Of a stretch of DNA of 53,804 nt, positions 1-7,410 are shown one piece after another; position 1 is the first letter of the stretch; each line of letters begins with the position of its first letter. Source of the stretch: Oscillospiraceae bacterium. Its GTDB lineage: Bacteria; Bacillota; Clostridia; Oscillospirales; Oscillospiraceae. The stretch lies in assembly GCA_031261745.1 (NCBI GenBank), contig JAISJC010000100.1, forward strand, positions 1 to 53,804, read 5' to 3'. The notes below the pieces were generated by a model, which saw only the letters and a program-made list of their open reading frames with translations, ran no database searches and was not told the DNA's origin. The translations under genes and the position numbers were made by a program.

Positions 1-30
1 TAGAATATTCTAACTGATATGGAGAACACA

Positions 31-1128
31 ATGAAGCTCGGAATTGTAGGTCTGCCGAACGTCGGCAAGTCAACGCTGTTTAACGCGATTACCTCCGCGG
101 GGGCGGAGAGCGCGAATTATCCGTTCTGTACGATTGACCCGAACGTCGGAGTAGTCGCCGTGCCGGATAAGCGGCTCGACTTCCTCGCGGCTATGTATTC
201 GCCGAAAAAGTACACGCCCGCGTCGATTGAATTCGTTGATATCGCAGGACTTGTGCGCGGCGCGTCCAAGGGCGAGGGACTGGGGAACAAATTTCTGTCG
301 AATATCCGCGCGACGGACGCGATTGTCCACGTCGTTCGGTGCTTCGACGACGACGACGTGATTCACGTCGAGGGCGGGGCAGACCCGCAGCGGGATATTG
401 AAATCATCAACCTCGAACTCGTGCTGGCGGACCTCGAAATGGCGGAGCGCAGGATTGACCGGGCGCGCAAGGCGTTGAAGAGCGGCGACAAGAAGATTGC
501 GCGTGAGGTTGAGGTCTTGGAGCGGTTGCTTGAACATTTCAACGAGGGGCTGTCCGCGAGAGCGTTTGACGGCGACGACGAGGAGCTTGAAATTATCGCG
601 CAGTCGGAGTTTTTGTCGCTGAAACCCGTGATTTACGCTGCGAATATGGACGAGGCGGGGTTCTCTGCGGGCGCGGAGAAGAACGCGTATTTTAAGACCG
701 TTTCGGCGATTGCGGCGGCGGAGGGTTCCGCCGTGATGCCGATTTGCGCGAAAACGGAGCAGGAGATTTCGCAGCTGGAGCCGGAGGAGCGCGGAATGTT
801 CCTCGAAGAGCTGGGAATTGCGGAGTCGGGATTAGACAGATTGATTGTCGCGTCGTATGAGTTGCTGGGTTTAATCAGCTATCTGACGGCGGGCGAGGAC
901 GAGGTCCGCGCGTGGACGATAAAGCGCGGCACGAAGGCTCCGCAGGCGGCGGGGAAGATTCACACGGACTTTGAGCGCGGCTTTATCCGCGCGGAGGTCA
1001 TCGCGTTCACGGATTTGGAAAACGTCGGCACCGTCGCGGCGGCGCGCGCAAAGGGCTTGCTGCGCAGCGAGGGCAAGGAGTACGTGATGCGCGACGGCGA
1101 CATCGTGAATTTCCTTTTCAATGTCTGA
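31..1128 (+). CDS. ychF: Redox-regulated ATPase YchF (Obg-family, OLA1-like)
   Basis: A translation-associated P-loop ATPase of the Obg/OLA1 family that binds ribosomes. The G1 loop GLPNVGKST lies at residues 7-15. The G4 position reads NMDE instead of NKxD, the change that gives this family its ATP preference. The C-terminal part carries the usual TGS domain with the conserved RGTKAPQAAGKIHTDFERGF stretch. I take ATG 31 as the start rather than ATG 19: GGAGA sits at 21-25 directly upstream, and the family begins MKLGIVG. The length of about 365 residues is normal. The gene is intact and its promoter lies outside the window. A repeated intergenic element follows the stop. Confidence 0.95.
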   Translation: MKLGIVGLPNVGKSTLFNAITSAGAESANYPFCTIDPNVGVVAVPDKRLDFLAAMYSPKKYTPASIEFVDIAGLVRGASKGEGLGNKFLSNIRATDAIVHVVRCFDDDDVIHVEGGADPQRDIEIINLELVLADLEMAERRIDRARKALKSGDKKIAREVEVLERLLEHFNEGLSARAFDGDDEELEIIAQSEFLSLKPVIYAANMDEAGFSAGAEKNAYFKTVSAIAAAEGSAVMPICAKTEQEISQLEPEERGMFLEELGIAESGLDRLIVASYELLGLISYLTAGEDEVRAWTIKRGTKAPQAAGKIHTDFERGFIRAEVIAFTDLENVGTVAAARAKGLLRSEGKEYVMRDGDIVNFLFNV

Positions 1129-1136
1129 TTAAAATG

Positions 1137-1219
1137 CTCGGTCGGGCAAAGCCCTCCCTGTGCAAATTCTCCCGTAGGTCGAATTTACGCCGCTCACGCG
1201 GCGGCTCGCTAATGCTCGC
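1137..1219 (+). repeat. Intergenic repeat element, copy A
   Basis: An 83-nt segment directly behind ychF begins CTCGGTCGGGCAAAGCCCTC and ends in a GC-rich dyad (GCCGCTCACGCGGCGGC) followed by TCGCTAATGCTCGC. A diverged copy in the same orientation lies behind proS at 8853-8930. The opening block and the ending block are shared while the middle differs. This looks like a REP-like or small mobile intergenic element. An in-frame extension of the downstream gene reads through it but has no ribosome binding site. Confidence 0.6.
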
Positions 1220-1238
1220 TATAATTTCAGGAGGTCAG

Positions 1239-1964
1239 ATGCAAAAAAGAATTCAAATTATTGACGCTTTGCGCGGGCTGGCGGTGATTCTGATGGTGAT
1301 TCACCACGCGCTGTTTGACGCGGTTGAGTTTTACGGCGCGCCGGCGTGGCTGTTTACGAATCCCGTGTTTGATGTGCTGCACTGGTTCTTCGCCGGCGTG
1401 TTCATCTTCCTGTGCGGCGTGTCGAGCCGGTTCTCGCGCAGCAACCTGAAACGCGGGCTGAAAACCGCGATAGCGGCGGCGGTCGTGTCGCTCGTGACGT
1501 GGGCAGTCGGGGAGCCGATACTGTTCGGGATTTTGCATCTGCTGGCGGTTTGTATGATTGTATACGGCGTAATCCGCATAATCATCCCCGCAAGCAACAA
1601 ACCCCTGTCGCCTGCGGGCGGCACCACCGCGCAGCCGATTATTTGGATTGCGTTGATAATCGCGTCCGCCCTCGCGGTGAAATATGTCGCGGTTTCGGTG
1701 GATTGGCTGTGGGTGTTCGGGTGGACTTATCCGGGGTTCTATTCGGCGGATTATTTCCCGCTGCTGCCGTGGGTATTTGTGTTCGCGCTCGGCACGTGGG
1801 CGGGCAAACCGATTCGAGACGGCAAGCTGCCGCAGTGGTTTTATGAGACGCGGGTGGCGTTTCTCCCCGGCGTAGGGCGGCATTCGTTCATTATTTACCT
1901 CGCGCACCAACCGATCCTGTACGGGGTCCCTCTGTTGGTGATGAAATTGGTGGGCGACCGGTAA
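1239..1964 (+). CDS. Heparan-alpha-glucosaminide N-acetyltransferase-like membrane protein (DUF1624)
   Basis: An integral membrane protein of the DUF1624/HGSNAT-like acyltransferase group, which moves acyl groups onto extracellular sugars in characterised relatives. It opens with IDALRGLAVILMVIHHALFD, the family signature with paired histidines at the end of the first membrane helix. Six or seven hydrophobic helices follow, and the last block (FIIYLAHQPILYG) is also typical. I start at ATG 1239 because CAGGAGGT at 1228-1235 precedes it. Longer in-frame starts would run through the repeat element. About 241 residues. The feoAB gene follows 23 nt later, so the two are probably cotranscribed. 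The substrate is unknown. Confidence 0.8.
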   Translation: MQKRIQIIDALRGLAVILMVIHHALFDAVEFYGAPAWLFTNPVFDVLHWFFAGVFIFLCGVSSRFSRSNLKRGLKTAIAAAVVSLVTWAVGEPILFGILHLLAVCMIVYGVIRIIIPASNKPLSPAGGTTAQPIIWIALIIASALAVKYVAVSVDWLWVFGWTYPGFYSADYFPLLPWVFVFALGTWAGKPIRDGKLPQWFYETRVAFLPGVGRHSFIIYLAHQPILYGVPLLVMKLVGDR

Positions 1965-1987
1965 TCGCCCCATTGGAGATGTGAGTA

Positions 1988-4405
1988 TTGCAGGCAAAAA
2001 CACTGGAATCATTGCGGCCGGGGCAATCGGCGGTCATCGTGTCCGTCGGGAACCGGCGCGGCGCGGTAAAACGCCGCCTTATTGATATGGGGCTGACGCC
2101 GGGGACGGAGATTTTCATCAAGAAAATCGCGCCGTTCGGCGACCCGATCGAGGTTCGGCTGCGCGGATATGAATTATCCCTGCGGAAAGAGGATTTGTCG
2201 CAGATTTTCATCGGCGACACGCCGCCGGAGCGCGTGAACCGGCAGAGCGGAATAACGTACCCGGCGCGGAAGATGGACCCGAAAACGCTCGAACGGATGC
2301 GGCTGCACCACGAACACGAAATGGACGAACACACGGTCTTTTACGACACGACGGCGCACGACCGCCGGCGTATGACCGTCGCCCTCGCGGGGAACCCGAA
2401 CAGCGGCAAGACGACGCTGTTTAACGCGCTGACCGGCTCGAACCAATACGTCGGGAACTGGCCCGGCGTGACGGTGGAGAAGAAAGAGGGAACCGCGAAA
2501 TCCGGCGCGCACGAGATTACTATCGTCGATTTGCCGGGCGTTTACAGCCTTTCGCCGTACAGTATGGAGGAGATCGTCTCACGCGATTACATAATCGGTT
2601 CCGGCAATTCGGAGCCGCCCGACGCGATTATCAACATCATTGACGCGACGAATATCGAGCGGAATATGTACCTGACGGCGCAACTCTTAGAGTTGGAGCG
2701 GCCGATGGTAATCGCGCTGAATTTTATGGACGAACTGCGCGCCTCCGGCGGGGAGATTGACGTGCGGGCGTTGTCGCGCGAGCTGGGGATTCCCGTCGTG
2801 CCGATCACGGCGAAAACGGGCGAGAACCTCAAAGAACTGCTGCACACCGTCCACAGGGCGATCCATATGGGTTACACGATTGAACCCGACGACCTGTACG
2901 ACGACTTCACGCATATGATTCACCACCGCATTGACGAGGTGATTCACGACCGCGCGCACGCGGCGAAGCTGCCCGCGCACTGGGCGTCGATTAAACTGCT
3001 TGAAGGCGACGCGATTGTCGAAGCCGCACTGAAAATGACGGACGATGAGCGGAACGCGGTTGCGAAAATCGCGACGGAATTTGAGGCGGCGGGGCGGGGA
3101 CTTGGGGACCGCGAGACGCTTATCGCGGACTCGCGGTACAGGTTTATCGGGCATATTGTCCGGACAGCCGTTAAGCGCGGCGAAACCGCGCCGGCTGAAA
3201 TACGCAGCGACAGGATTGACAGGATTGCGACGCACCGCATCTGGGCTGTTCCGGCGTTTTTGCTGATGATGTTTATAATGTTCAATCTGACGTTCGGACC
3301 GATTGGGTCGTTTCTCTCCGACGGCGTGGGCGCGGGCGTGGACGCGCTGGCCGCGTTCGCCGCCGAAAAGCTCGCGGCGGTTGACGTCGCGCCGTGGCTC
3401 GTGAGCCTCGTTTCAGACGGCGTTATTACGGGCGTCGGCGGCGTGCTGACGTTTTTGCCGCAGATTGCGCTGCTGTTCCTCTGCCTGTCGATTATGGAGG
3501 ATTCGGGCTATATGGCGCGGGCGGCGTTCATTATGGACCGCCTGCTGCGGCGGTTCGGGCTGTCGGGCAAGGCGTTTATCCCGATGCTTATGGGCTTCGG
3601 CTGTTCGGTCCCCGCCGTTATGGGCGCGCGGACAATGGAGAACGAAAAGGACCGCCGAATGACAATCCTGCTCGTGCCGTTTATGTCCTGTTCGGCGAAA
3701 CTGCCCGTTTACGGGCTGATTGCCGCCGCGTTCTTCGGGAAATTCGCAGGGGTCGTGATATTCTCGCTGTACGTCATCGGAATGCTGCTCGGAATTCTGT
3801 CGGGGATTATCTTCAAGAAAATCCTGTTCGCGGGGGAACCCGCCGCGTTCGTAATGGAGCTGCCGCCGTACAGAATGCCGAGCCTGAAAAACACCGCGAT
3901 GCACGTATGGGAGCGCGTCCGCGGCTTCGTTGTACGCGCGGGGACGCTGATACTCGTGATGTCGATTGTCATTTGGTTCTTGCAGAGCTTTAATACGAAA
4001 TTCATACTCACGGACGACATTTCGACGAGTATTCTCGCGAAATTCGGCTCCGCAATTGCGCCGTTTTTCAAGCCGCTCGGCTTCGGAAACTGGCAGGCGA
4101 CGGTCGCGATTCTGACGGGACTGATTGCGAAAGAGGCCGTCGTCGCGACGATGTCGATGTTCTACGGATTCTCGATGACGGCGGGGGCGGGAGCGGTCGC
4201 CGCCGCGATGACGGGATTTACGCCCGCCGTCGCGTTCGCGTTCCTTGTCTTTGTCCTGCTGTATGTGCCGTGCGTCGCGGCCGTCGCCGCGATTTACCGC
4301 GAGATGAACAGCCTGAAATGGACCGCGCTGTCCGTCGTCTGGCAAATCGGCGTCGCGTATGTGTGCGGAATTGTCGCGTTTTTTGTGGGGCGAATTATAT
4401 TTTAG
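1988..4405 (+). CDS. feoB: FeoA-FeoB fusion, ferrous iron transporter
   Basis: An Fe(II) uptake permease in which the SH3-like FeoA domain (about residues 1-78, with RRLIDMGLTPG) is fused to the N terminus of FeoB. The cytosolic G domain has GNPNSGKT at 135-142 and a DLPG switch near 182. The membrane part carries both Gate-like motifs: GYMARAAF, then GFGCSVPAVM and PFMSCSAKLPVY. The start is TTG 1988 with GGAG at 1975-1978; no ATG gives a complete FeoA domain. At 805 residues it equals a full FeoB plus FeoA. A strong hairpin terminator follows the stop. Confidence 0.95.
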   Translation: MQAKTLESLRPGQSAVIVSVGNRRGAVKRRLIDMGLTPGTEIFIKKIAPFGDPIEVRLRGYELSLRKEDLSQIFIGDTPPERVNRQSGITYPARKMDPKTLERMRLHHEHEMDEHTVFYDTTAHDRRRMTVALAGNPNSGKTTLFNALTGSNQYVGNWPGVTVEKKEGTAKSGAHEITIVDLPGVYSLSPYSMEEIVSRDYIIGSGNSEPPDAIINIIDATNIERNMYLTAQLLELERPMVIALNFMDELRASGGEIDVRALSRELGIPVVPITAKTGENLKELLHTVHRAIHMGYTIEPDDLYDDFTHMIHHRIDEVIHDRAHAAKLPAHWASIKLLEGDAIVEAALKMTDDERNAVAKIATEFEAAGRGLGDRETLIADSRYRFIGHIVRTAVKRGETAPAEIRSDRIDRIATHRIWAVPAFLLMMFIMFNLTFGPIGSFLSDGVGAGVDALAAFAAEKLAAVDVAPWLVSLVSDGVITGVGGVLTFLPQIALLFLCLSIMEDSGYMARAAFIMDRLLRRFGLSGKAFIPMLMGFGCSVPAVMGARTMENEKDRRMTILLVPFMSCSAKLPVYGLIAAAFFGKFAGVVIFSLYVIGMLLGILSGIIFKKILFAGEPAAFVMELPPYRMPSLKNTAMHVWERVRGFVVRAGTLILVMSIVIWFLQSFNTKFILTDDISTSILAKFGSAIAPFFKPLGFGNWQATVAILTGLIAKEAVVATMSMFYGFSMTAGAGAVAAAMTGFTPAVAFAFLVFVLLYVPCVAAVAAIYREMNSLKWTALSVVWQIGVAYVCGIVAFFVGRIIF

Positions 4406-4412
4406 GGTTGAC

Positions 4413-4439
4413 AAAAGGACGGCGGTCAGCCGTCCTTTT
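4413..4439. terminator. Bidirectional intrinsic terminator between feoAB and the minus-strand operon
   Basis: A perfect 11-bp inverted repeat (AAAAGGACGGC / GCCGTCCTTTT) with a 5-nt loop and flanking T and A runs. It lies between two convergent genes and can serve both. Confidence 0.9.
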
Positions 4440-4450
4440 GCATATATTTA

Positions 4451-4789
4451 TTATTTCTTGGGTTCGTTTACGACCCTGCTAACGGTTGACTGAGATACAT
4501 CGTGAAGCAGGGCGTTGTCTTTTTGCTTAATATCGTTTTTGGCAAGGTCGCGCATAGATTCGTTTCGTTCTTTTGTGTCGGAGTAAACCGGACGAGTAAT
4601 TCCCTTGAAGATTTCGGTTCCGGTTTTCGTGTTCGTTTTTTGTATTAAATCGCCCTTTGAGGTTACTATGGTTTCCTCCCACGCTTTGTTTTTTTTGTTT
4701 TGTTTCCCCTCTGCATATTGCACATCTCGCGCCCTGTGTATCAAAGAATTATTATTGGTCGTTTGCAATTCCTGCTTATTTTTGCTCAT
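4451..4789 (-). CDS. Small lysine-rich protein, function unknown
   Basis: A 112-residue hydrophilic protein rich in Lys, Asn and Gln, with no signal peptide or membrane segment. I do not recognise the family. The last residues (DVSQSTVSRVVNEP) resemble the recognition helix of LacI-type helix-turn-helix domains, but a full domain is not evident. The start at 4789 is preceded by AGGAGGG (minus strand, 4799-4805). It is the last gene of a three-gene minus-strand operon behind a zinc-ribbon protein and a DUF697-like protein. It is AT-richer than the flanking core genes. Confidence 0.6.
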   Translation of the reverse strand: MSKNKQELQTTNNNSLIHRARDVQYAEGKQNKKNKAWEETIVTSKGDLIQKTNTKTGTEIFKGITRPVYSDTKERNESMRDLAKNDIKQKDNALLHDVSQSTVSRVVNEPKK

Positions 4790-4827
4790 AATTATTATCC
4801 CTCCTGTTTGTCGTGTGAGAGGTTGCA

Positions 4828-5274
4828 CTAACGCTTTATTCTGTCGTGCAATCCCGTTATCGAATCGGCGGCGTCAATTATATCCTCCGGCTCTTTGCCG
4901 ATGCTCATTCGATAAAAGTCGTCTGCAACCAGCCACCCCAAGCCTTCGGTTATTGCTATTGCAGTTGCTGCGCTAAAAACAGGCCCAATAATAGGTACGA
5001 GCTTAGATAACGAAGATGCAACTGTTCTTCCGACAACCGTTGCCGTACCGATTCCGGCTATTGATTTTGCGACGCCCCTGTTAATAGTTAAATCAAATAC
5101 CTTTCCAAGCCCCACTATCATAGTAAGCTGTGCTGCGCCGATTGGCAGTGCGTCAACAACCGGTATCGGAATTGCACCTGCTGCACCTGCTGCCATAGCG
5201 GCTGTGTGTATGATAGCGCGACATTTTTTCAGCTTGTCCGGCGGCATATTAACCTTGGATTTAGCCTTTGCCAT
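4828..5274 (-). CDS. DUF697/YcjF-like membrane-associated protein
   Basis: A 148-residue protein with a Lys-rich N terminus and glycine/alanine-rich hydrophobic helices: a block near residues 25-60 (AAMAAGAAGAIPIPVVDALP) and a second near 85-120. The IPIPVVDALPIGAAQLTMI segment is typical of the DUF697 family, often attached to or encoded beside small GTPases. No GTPase is present here. I start at ATG 5274 (MAKAKSK), which overlaps the zinc-ribbon gene upstream by 14 nt and so suggests translational coupling. Function unknown. Confidence 0.7.
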   Translation of the reverse strand: MAKAKSKVNMPPDKLKKCRAIIHTAAMAAGAAGAIPIPVVDALPIGAAQLTMIVGLGKVFDLTINRGVAKSIAGIGTATVVGRTVASSLSKLVPIIGPVFSAATAIAITEGLGWLVADDFYRMSIGKEPEDIIDAADSITGLHDRIKR

Positions 5275-5482
5275 TTTCGATTTTCCTCCCTCCCGAATAT
5301 GTTGCGCCGCAGCTGCGGCATTTACTGTTAAATACCGTATACTTTCCGCAATTTGAACATTTTTCACCTTTGCCCGGCCCCGGTGAAACCAGCATTGTGT
5401 GACCGCATTTGGTACACTTCCTGCCTGTGGTGCTTTCAAAAAAAGTGAATTCCCCGCATTTTGGACATCTCTTTCCCGGCAT
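5261..5482 (-). CDS. Zinc-ribbon protein
   Basis: A 73-residue protein with four CxxC pairs (CPKC, CTKC, CSNC, CRSC) arranged as two zinc ribbons, so it probably binds two Zn2+ ions. The start at 5482 is preceded by AGGAAG on the minus strand. It is the first gene of the minus-strand operon and overlaps the DUF697-like gene. Upstream on this strand are TTGACA and TATAAT hexamers separated by a pure AT dinucleotide tract, but they lie only 13 nt apart, so the exact promoter is uncertain. Function unknown. Confidence 0.75.
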   Translation of the reverse strand: MPGKRCPKCGEFTFFESTTGRKCTKCGHTMLVSPGPGKGEKCSNCGKYTVFNSKCRSCGATYSGGRKIENGKG

Positions 5483-5517
5483 TGTAATCTTCCTTTCTAA
5501 ATTAAGAATTTGTAGCC

Positions 5518-5542
5518 ATTATATATATATATATATTGTCAA
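5518..5542 (-). promoter_or_regulatory. Possible promoter of the zinc-ribbon operon within an (AT)n tract
   Basis: On the minus strand TTGACA (5542-5537) and TATAAT (5523-5518) are separated by 13 nt of alternating AT. That is short for a sigma-70-type promoter. An alternating AT tract can change length by slippage, which would change the spacing. Confidence 0.35.
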
Positions 5543-5576
5543 GTGTTTTTTCGTCTTTTTTCGAACTTTTTTTCAA

Positions 5577-5610
5577 AAAACAAAGCCCCCACACGTGGGG
5601 GCTTTGTTTT
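5577..5610 (-). terminator. rnpB terminator
   Basis: A 14-bp inverted repeat, AAAACAAAGCCCCC with GGGGGCTTTGTTTT, around a short CACACGTG-like centre. It starts immediately after the P1 helix of RNase P RNA and is followed on the minus strand by a run of T. Confidence 0.9.
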
Positions 5611-5966
5611 GCAAGCAAATCGATAAGCCGGATTCTGTCGTTGAGCAACCATCTATCTGGGGTGTCTGTTGCCAAGCACCTCAATGCCACCTCTCGGAAC
5701 GGTCGGGCAAACCTCGCAATCTAATGCAGCTCCTACACGGTGTTGCTCCGGATAGAGTTTACAGCATAGCCGCGTCTCCGCGGCTACGGGTGAGCTTTTA
5801 CCTCGCCTTTCCACCTTTGCCGGCATTGCTGCCGGTAGTCTATTTCTGTTGCACTTGTCCTGTCGTCGCCGACGGCGGGTGTTACCCGTTATCCTGCCCT
5901 GTGGAGCCCGGACTTTCCTCAAAGGGCGGCTTTCGCCGCTCCCCCGCGGTTGCCTGACTTACTTGC
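5611..5966 (-). ncRNA. rnpB: RNase P RNA (class A-like)
   Basis: The catalytic RNA of RNase P, which matures tRNA 5' ends. On the minus strand the conserved 5' core GAGGAAAGTCCGGGCTCC, followed by CAGGGCAGGATAACGGG, is present, as is the 3' core ACAGAATCCGGCTTATC. The ends are set by an 11-bp P1 helix pairing GCAAGTAAGTC at the 5' end with GATTTGCTTGC at the 3' end, including G-U pairs. This gives 356 nt. A consensus promoter places the start at about 5966 and a terminator follows directly. The overall layout is that of the ancestral class found in Clostridia rather than the Bacillus class. Confidence 0.95.
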
Positions 5967-5972
5967 CCGCGT

Positions 5973-6001
5973 ATTGTATACTTTTTTGCGCCGGTTGTCA
6001 A
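5973..6001 (-). promoter_or_regulatory. rnpB promoter
   Basis: On the minus strand TTGACA (6001-5996), 17 nt, TACAAT (5978-5973). The predicted start coincides with the P1 5' end at 5966. The -35 box overlaps the last codons and stop of the terminase gene. Confidence 0.85.
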
Positions 6002-7290
6002 ACGAAATCGCGGTAATTGAACGTCTCGGCCGACAGCGCGGTGTCGGCCGCGCGGGAGGAGGCGTAATACCGCAGCGCGTCCACGGCGTGCGTGACGTCG
6101 TGCGGCGTTTTCGCGCAGTCGCCGGGGTGCAGGAGGTCGGCTTCAATCGCTTTCAGGTCAGAGATTAAGCCGCGGCAGCTCTCGAAGAAGCGGATTGACG
6201 GCTTTTCACCGTCGCCGCGCAGCAGTTCCTTGATTTGCAGGTGACCCTGAACGCGCGCGTTGTCCGCGCGGATTACGGGGACGCCGCCGCGCCCGAACAG
6301 CTCCGCCATTGACGCGCCCGTGTCCTTTTGGCGGCTCCACATATCCGGCGGCGCGAACGTCGCGGTGATTTCCTCTGTCGGGAGCGTCACTTTTGTGATT
6401 GCGTCCGCCGCCTCGGAGACGACGAGATTCGGCGCGCGGACCTCGCGGTAGATGTGCGAAACGCCGTCGGGCGAGACCGCAATCCAAAGGCACGCGAGCA
6501 TATCCAGCCCGTAGTCGAACGCGCGGTAGCGCGTCCAGTTTTTCGGAATGCGGAATGGTTTTTCGATGTGGCGCGCGTCGGAAAATTCGGAGAAGTACGC
6601 GCCCGCGAGCGCGTCCCACTTGCCGTAACGGTAAGCGTCACGCAGATTCTCTGGCAGGCTGTCGAGCAACTGTAAATACGCGGGCGAGGACGCGAGCAGA
6701 AATTTGTTGTCCTCGACGGACGCGAAGATGAACGCGTAGTCGTCGGGGTTTTCGCCGTCCTTAAACCGGCGGTCAACGAAGAGCCGCTTGACCCACGCGT
6801 GACCGACGCCGCCGGGGTTACACGTGATGTAGAACCTTTTGGGAGCTTCGGACACGCCGCGCAAGCAGCCGCCGAGGAAGCGGAAATCGCGCTCGGTGAA
6901 CTGCGTCGCCTCGTCGATAAAAATCCAGTCGTATTCCAGCCCCTGATATTCGCGCTCCGCCGATGAAGCCTGATAATGACCGAATTTGATGACGGAGCCG
7001 TTCCGAAAGGTCAGCGCGTGTTCGCTGCCGCTGTACCCGGCGACGTAGGACGGGACGAGTCTGCATATCGGGTCAATGTGGTTCTGCTGCAATTCGTTGT
7101 ACGTGCGGCGGACGATGAGAATGCGGATCCCGCGATAGCGCAGCGCGCCCATTACCGCCTTTATGCGGACGGCGTGGGTTTTGCCGCCGCCCTTCGCACC
7201 GCCGTAGGCCGTGTAGAGCGCGCGGCTCGTGTAGAATTGCATCTGCTTGGGATTTGCCCGACCGAGGTCGAGCGTGATTATCTTTTTCAT
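5998..7290 (-). CDS. Orphan phage-type terminase large subunit
   Basis: A DNA-packaging motor ATPase/nuclease of tailed-phage type. Walker A is GGAKGGGKT at about residues 30-38 and Walker B is DWIFIDEA near 123-130. The C-terminal RNase H-like nuclease has three candidate metal-binding aspartates: RAFDYG, APPDMW and HAVDALRYYA. At 430 residues it is full length and undamaged. No portal, capsid, small terminase or integrase gene is nearby, and codon use matches the host. GGAGG precedes ATG 7290, and a consensus promoter suggests it is transcribed alone. It could be a domesticated gene or a prophage relic. Confidence 0.85.
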   Translation of the reverse strand: MKKIITLDLGRANPKQMQFYTSRALYTAYGGAKGGGKTHAVRIKAVMGALRYRGIRILIVRRTYNELQQNHIDPICRLVPSYVAGYSGSEHALTFRNGSVIKFGHYQASSAEREYQGLEYDWIFIDEATQFTERDFRFLGGCLRGVSEAPKRFYITCNPGGVGHAWVKRLFVDRRFKDGENPDDYAFIFASVEDNKFLLASSPAYLQLLDSLPENLRDAYRYGKWDALAGAYFSEFSDARHIEKPFRIPKNWTRYRAFDYGLDMLACLWIAVSPDGVSHIYREVRAPNLVVSEAADAITKVTLPTEEITATFAPPDMWSRQKDTGASMAELFGRGGVPVIRADNARVQGHLQIKELLRGDGEKPSIRFFESCRGLISDLKAIEADLLHPGDCAKTPHDVTHAVDALRYYASSRAADTALSAETFNYRDFV

Positions 7291-7308
7291 TATTTCACCT
7301 CCGCCGCG

Positions 7309-7336
7309 AGTATACGGAGGGATTGGGTTTTGTCAA
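7309..7336 (-). promoter_or_regulatory. Promoter of the orphan terminase gene
   Basis: On the minus strand TTGACA (7336-7331), 16 nt, TATACT (7314-7309), ending about 20 nt upstream of ATG 7290 with GGAGG between. Confidence 0.75.
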
Positions 7337-7358
7337 GGGACGGGAACATTTTAGGGTC

Positions 7359-7389
7359 TTGACAGGCGTGATATAATATTTTTTACACT
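7359..7389 (+). promoter_or_regulatory. Probable proS promoter
   Basis: TTGACA at 7359-7364 with TACACT 19 nt further on (7384-7389). A TATAAT at 7372-7377 is too close to this -35 and would need another one. The exact pairing is uncertain. Confidence 0.45.
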
Positions 7390-7410
7390 TATATAAGGAG
7401 GCGGTCGCAT

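Noticed and set aside
5409-5957. Open frame of 182 codons on + and others on - across rnpB
   Set aside because: They cover the RNase P RNA, its terminator and its promoter, have no ribosome binding site, and the RNA explains the conservation.
7365-7387. TATAAT at 7372-7377 as the -10 box for TTGACA at 7359
   Set aside because: The spacing is only 7 nt; a later -10-like TACACT is more compatible.
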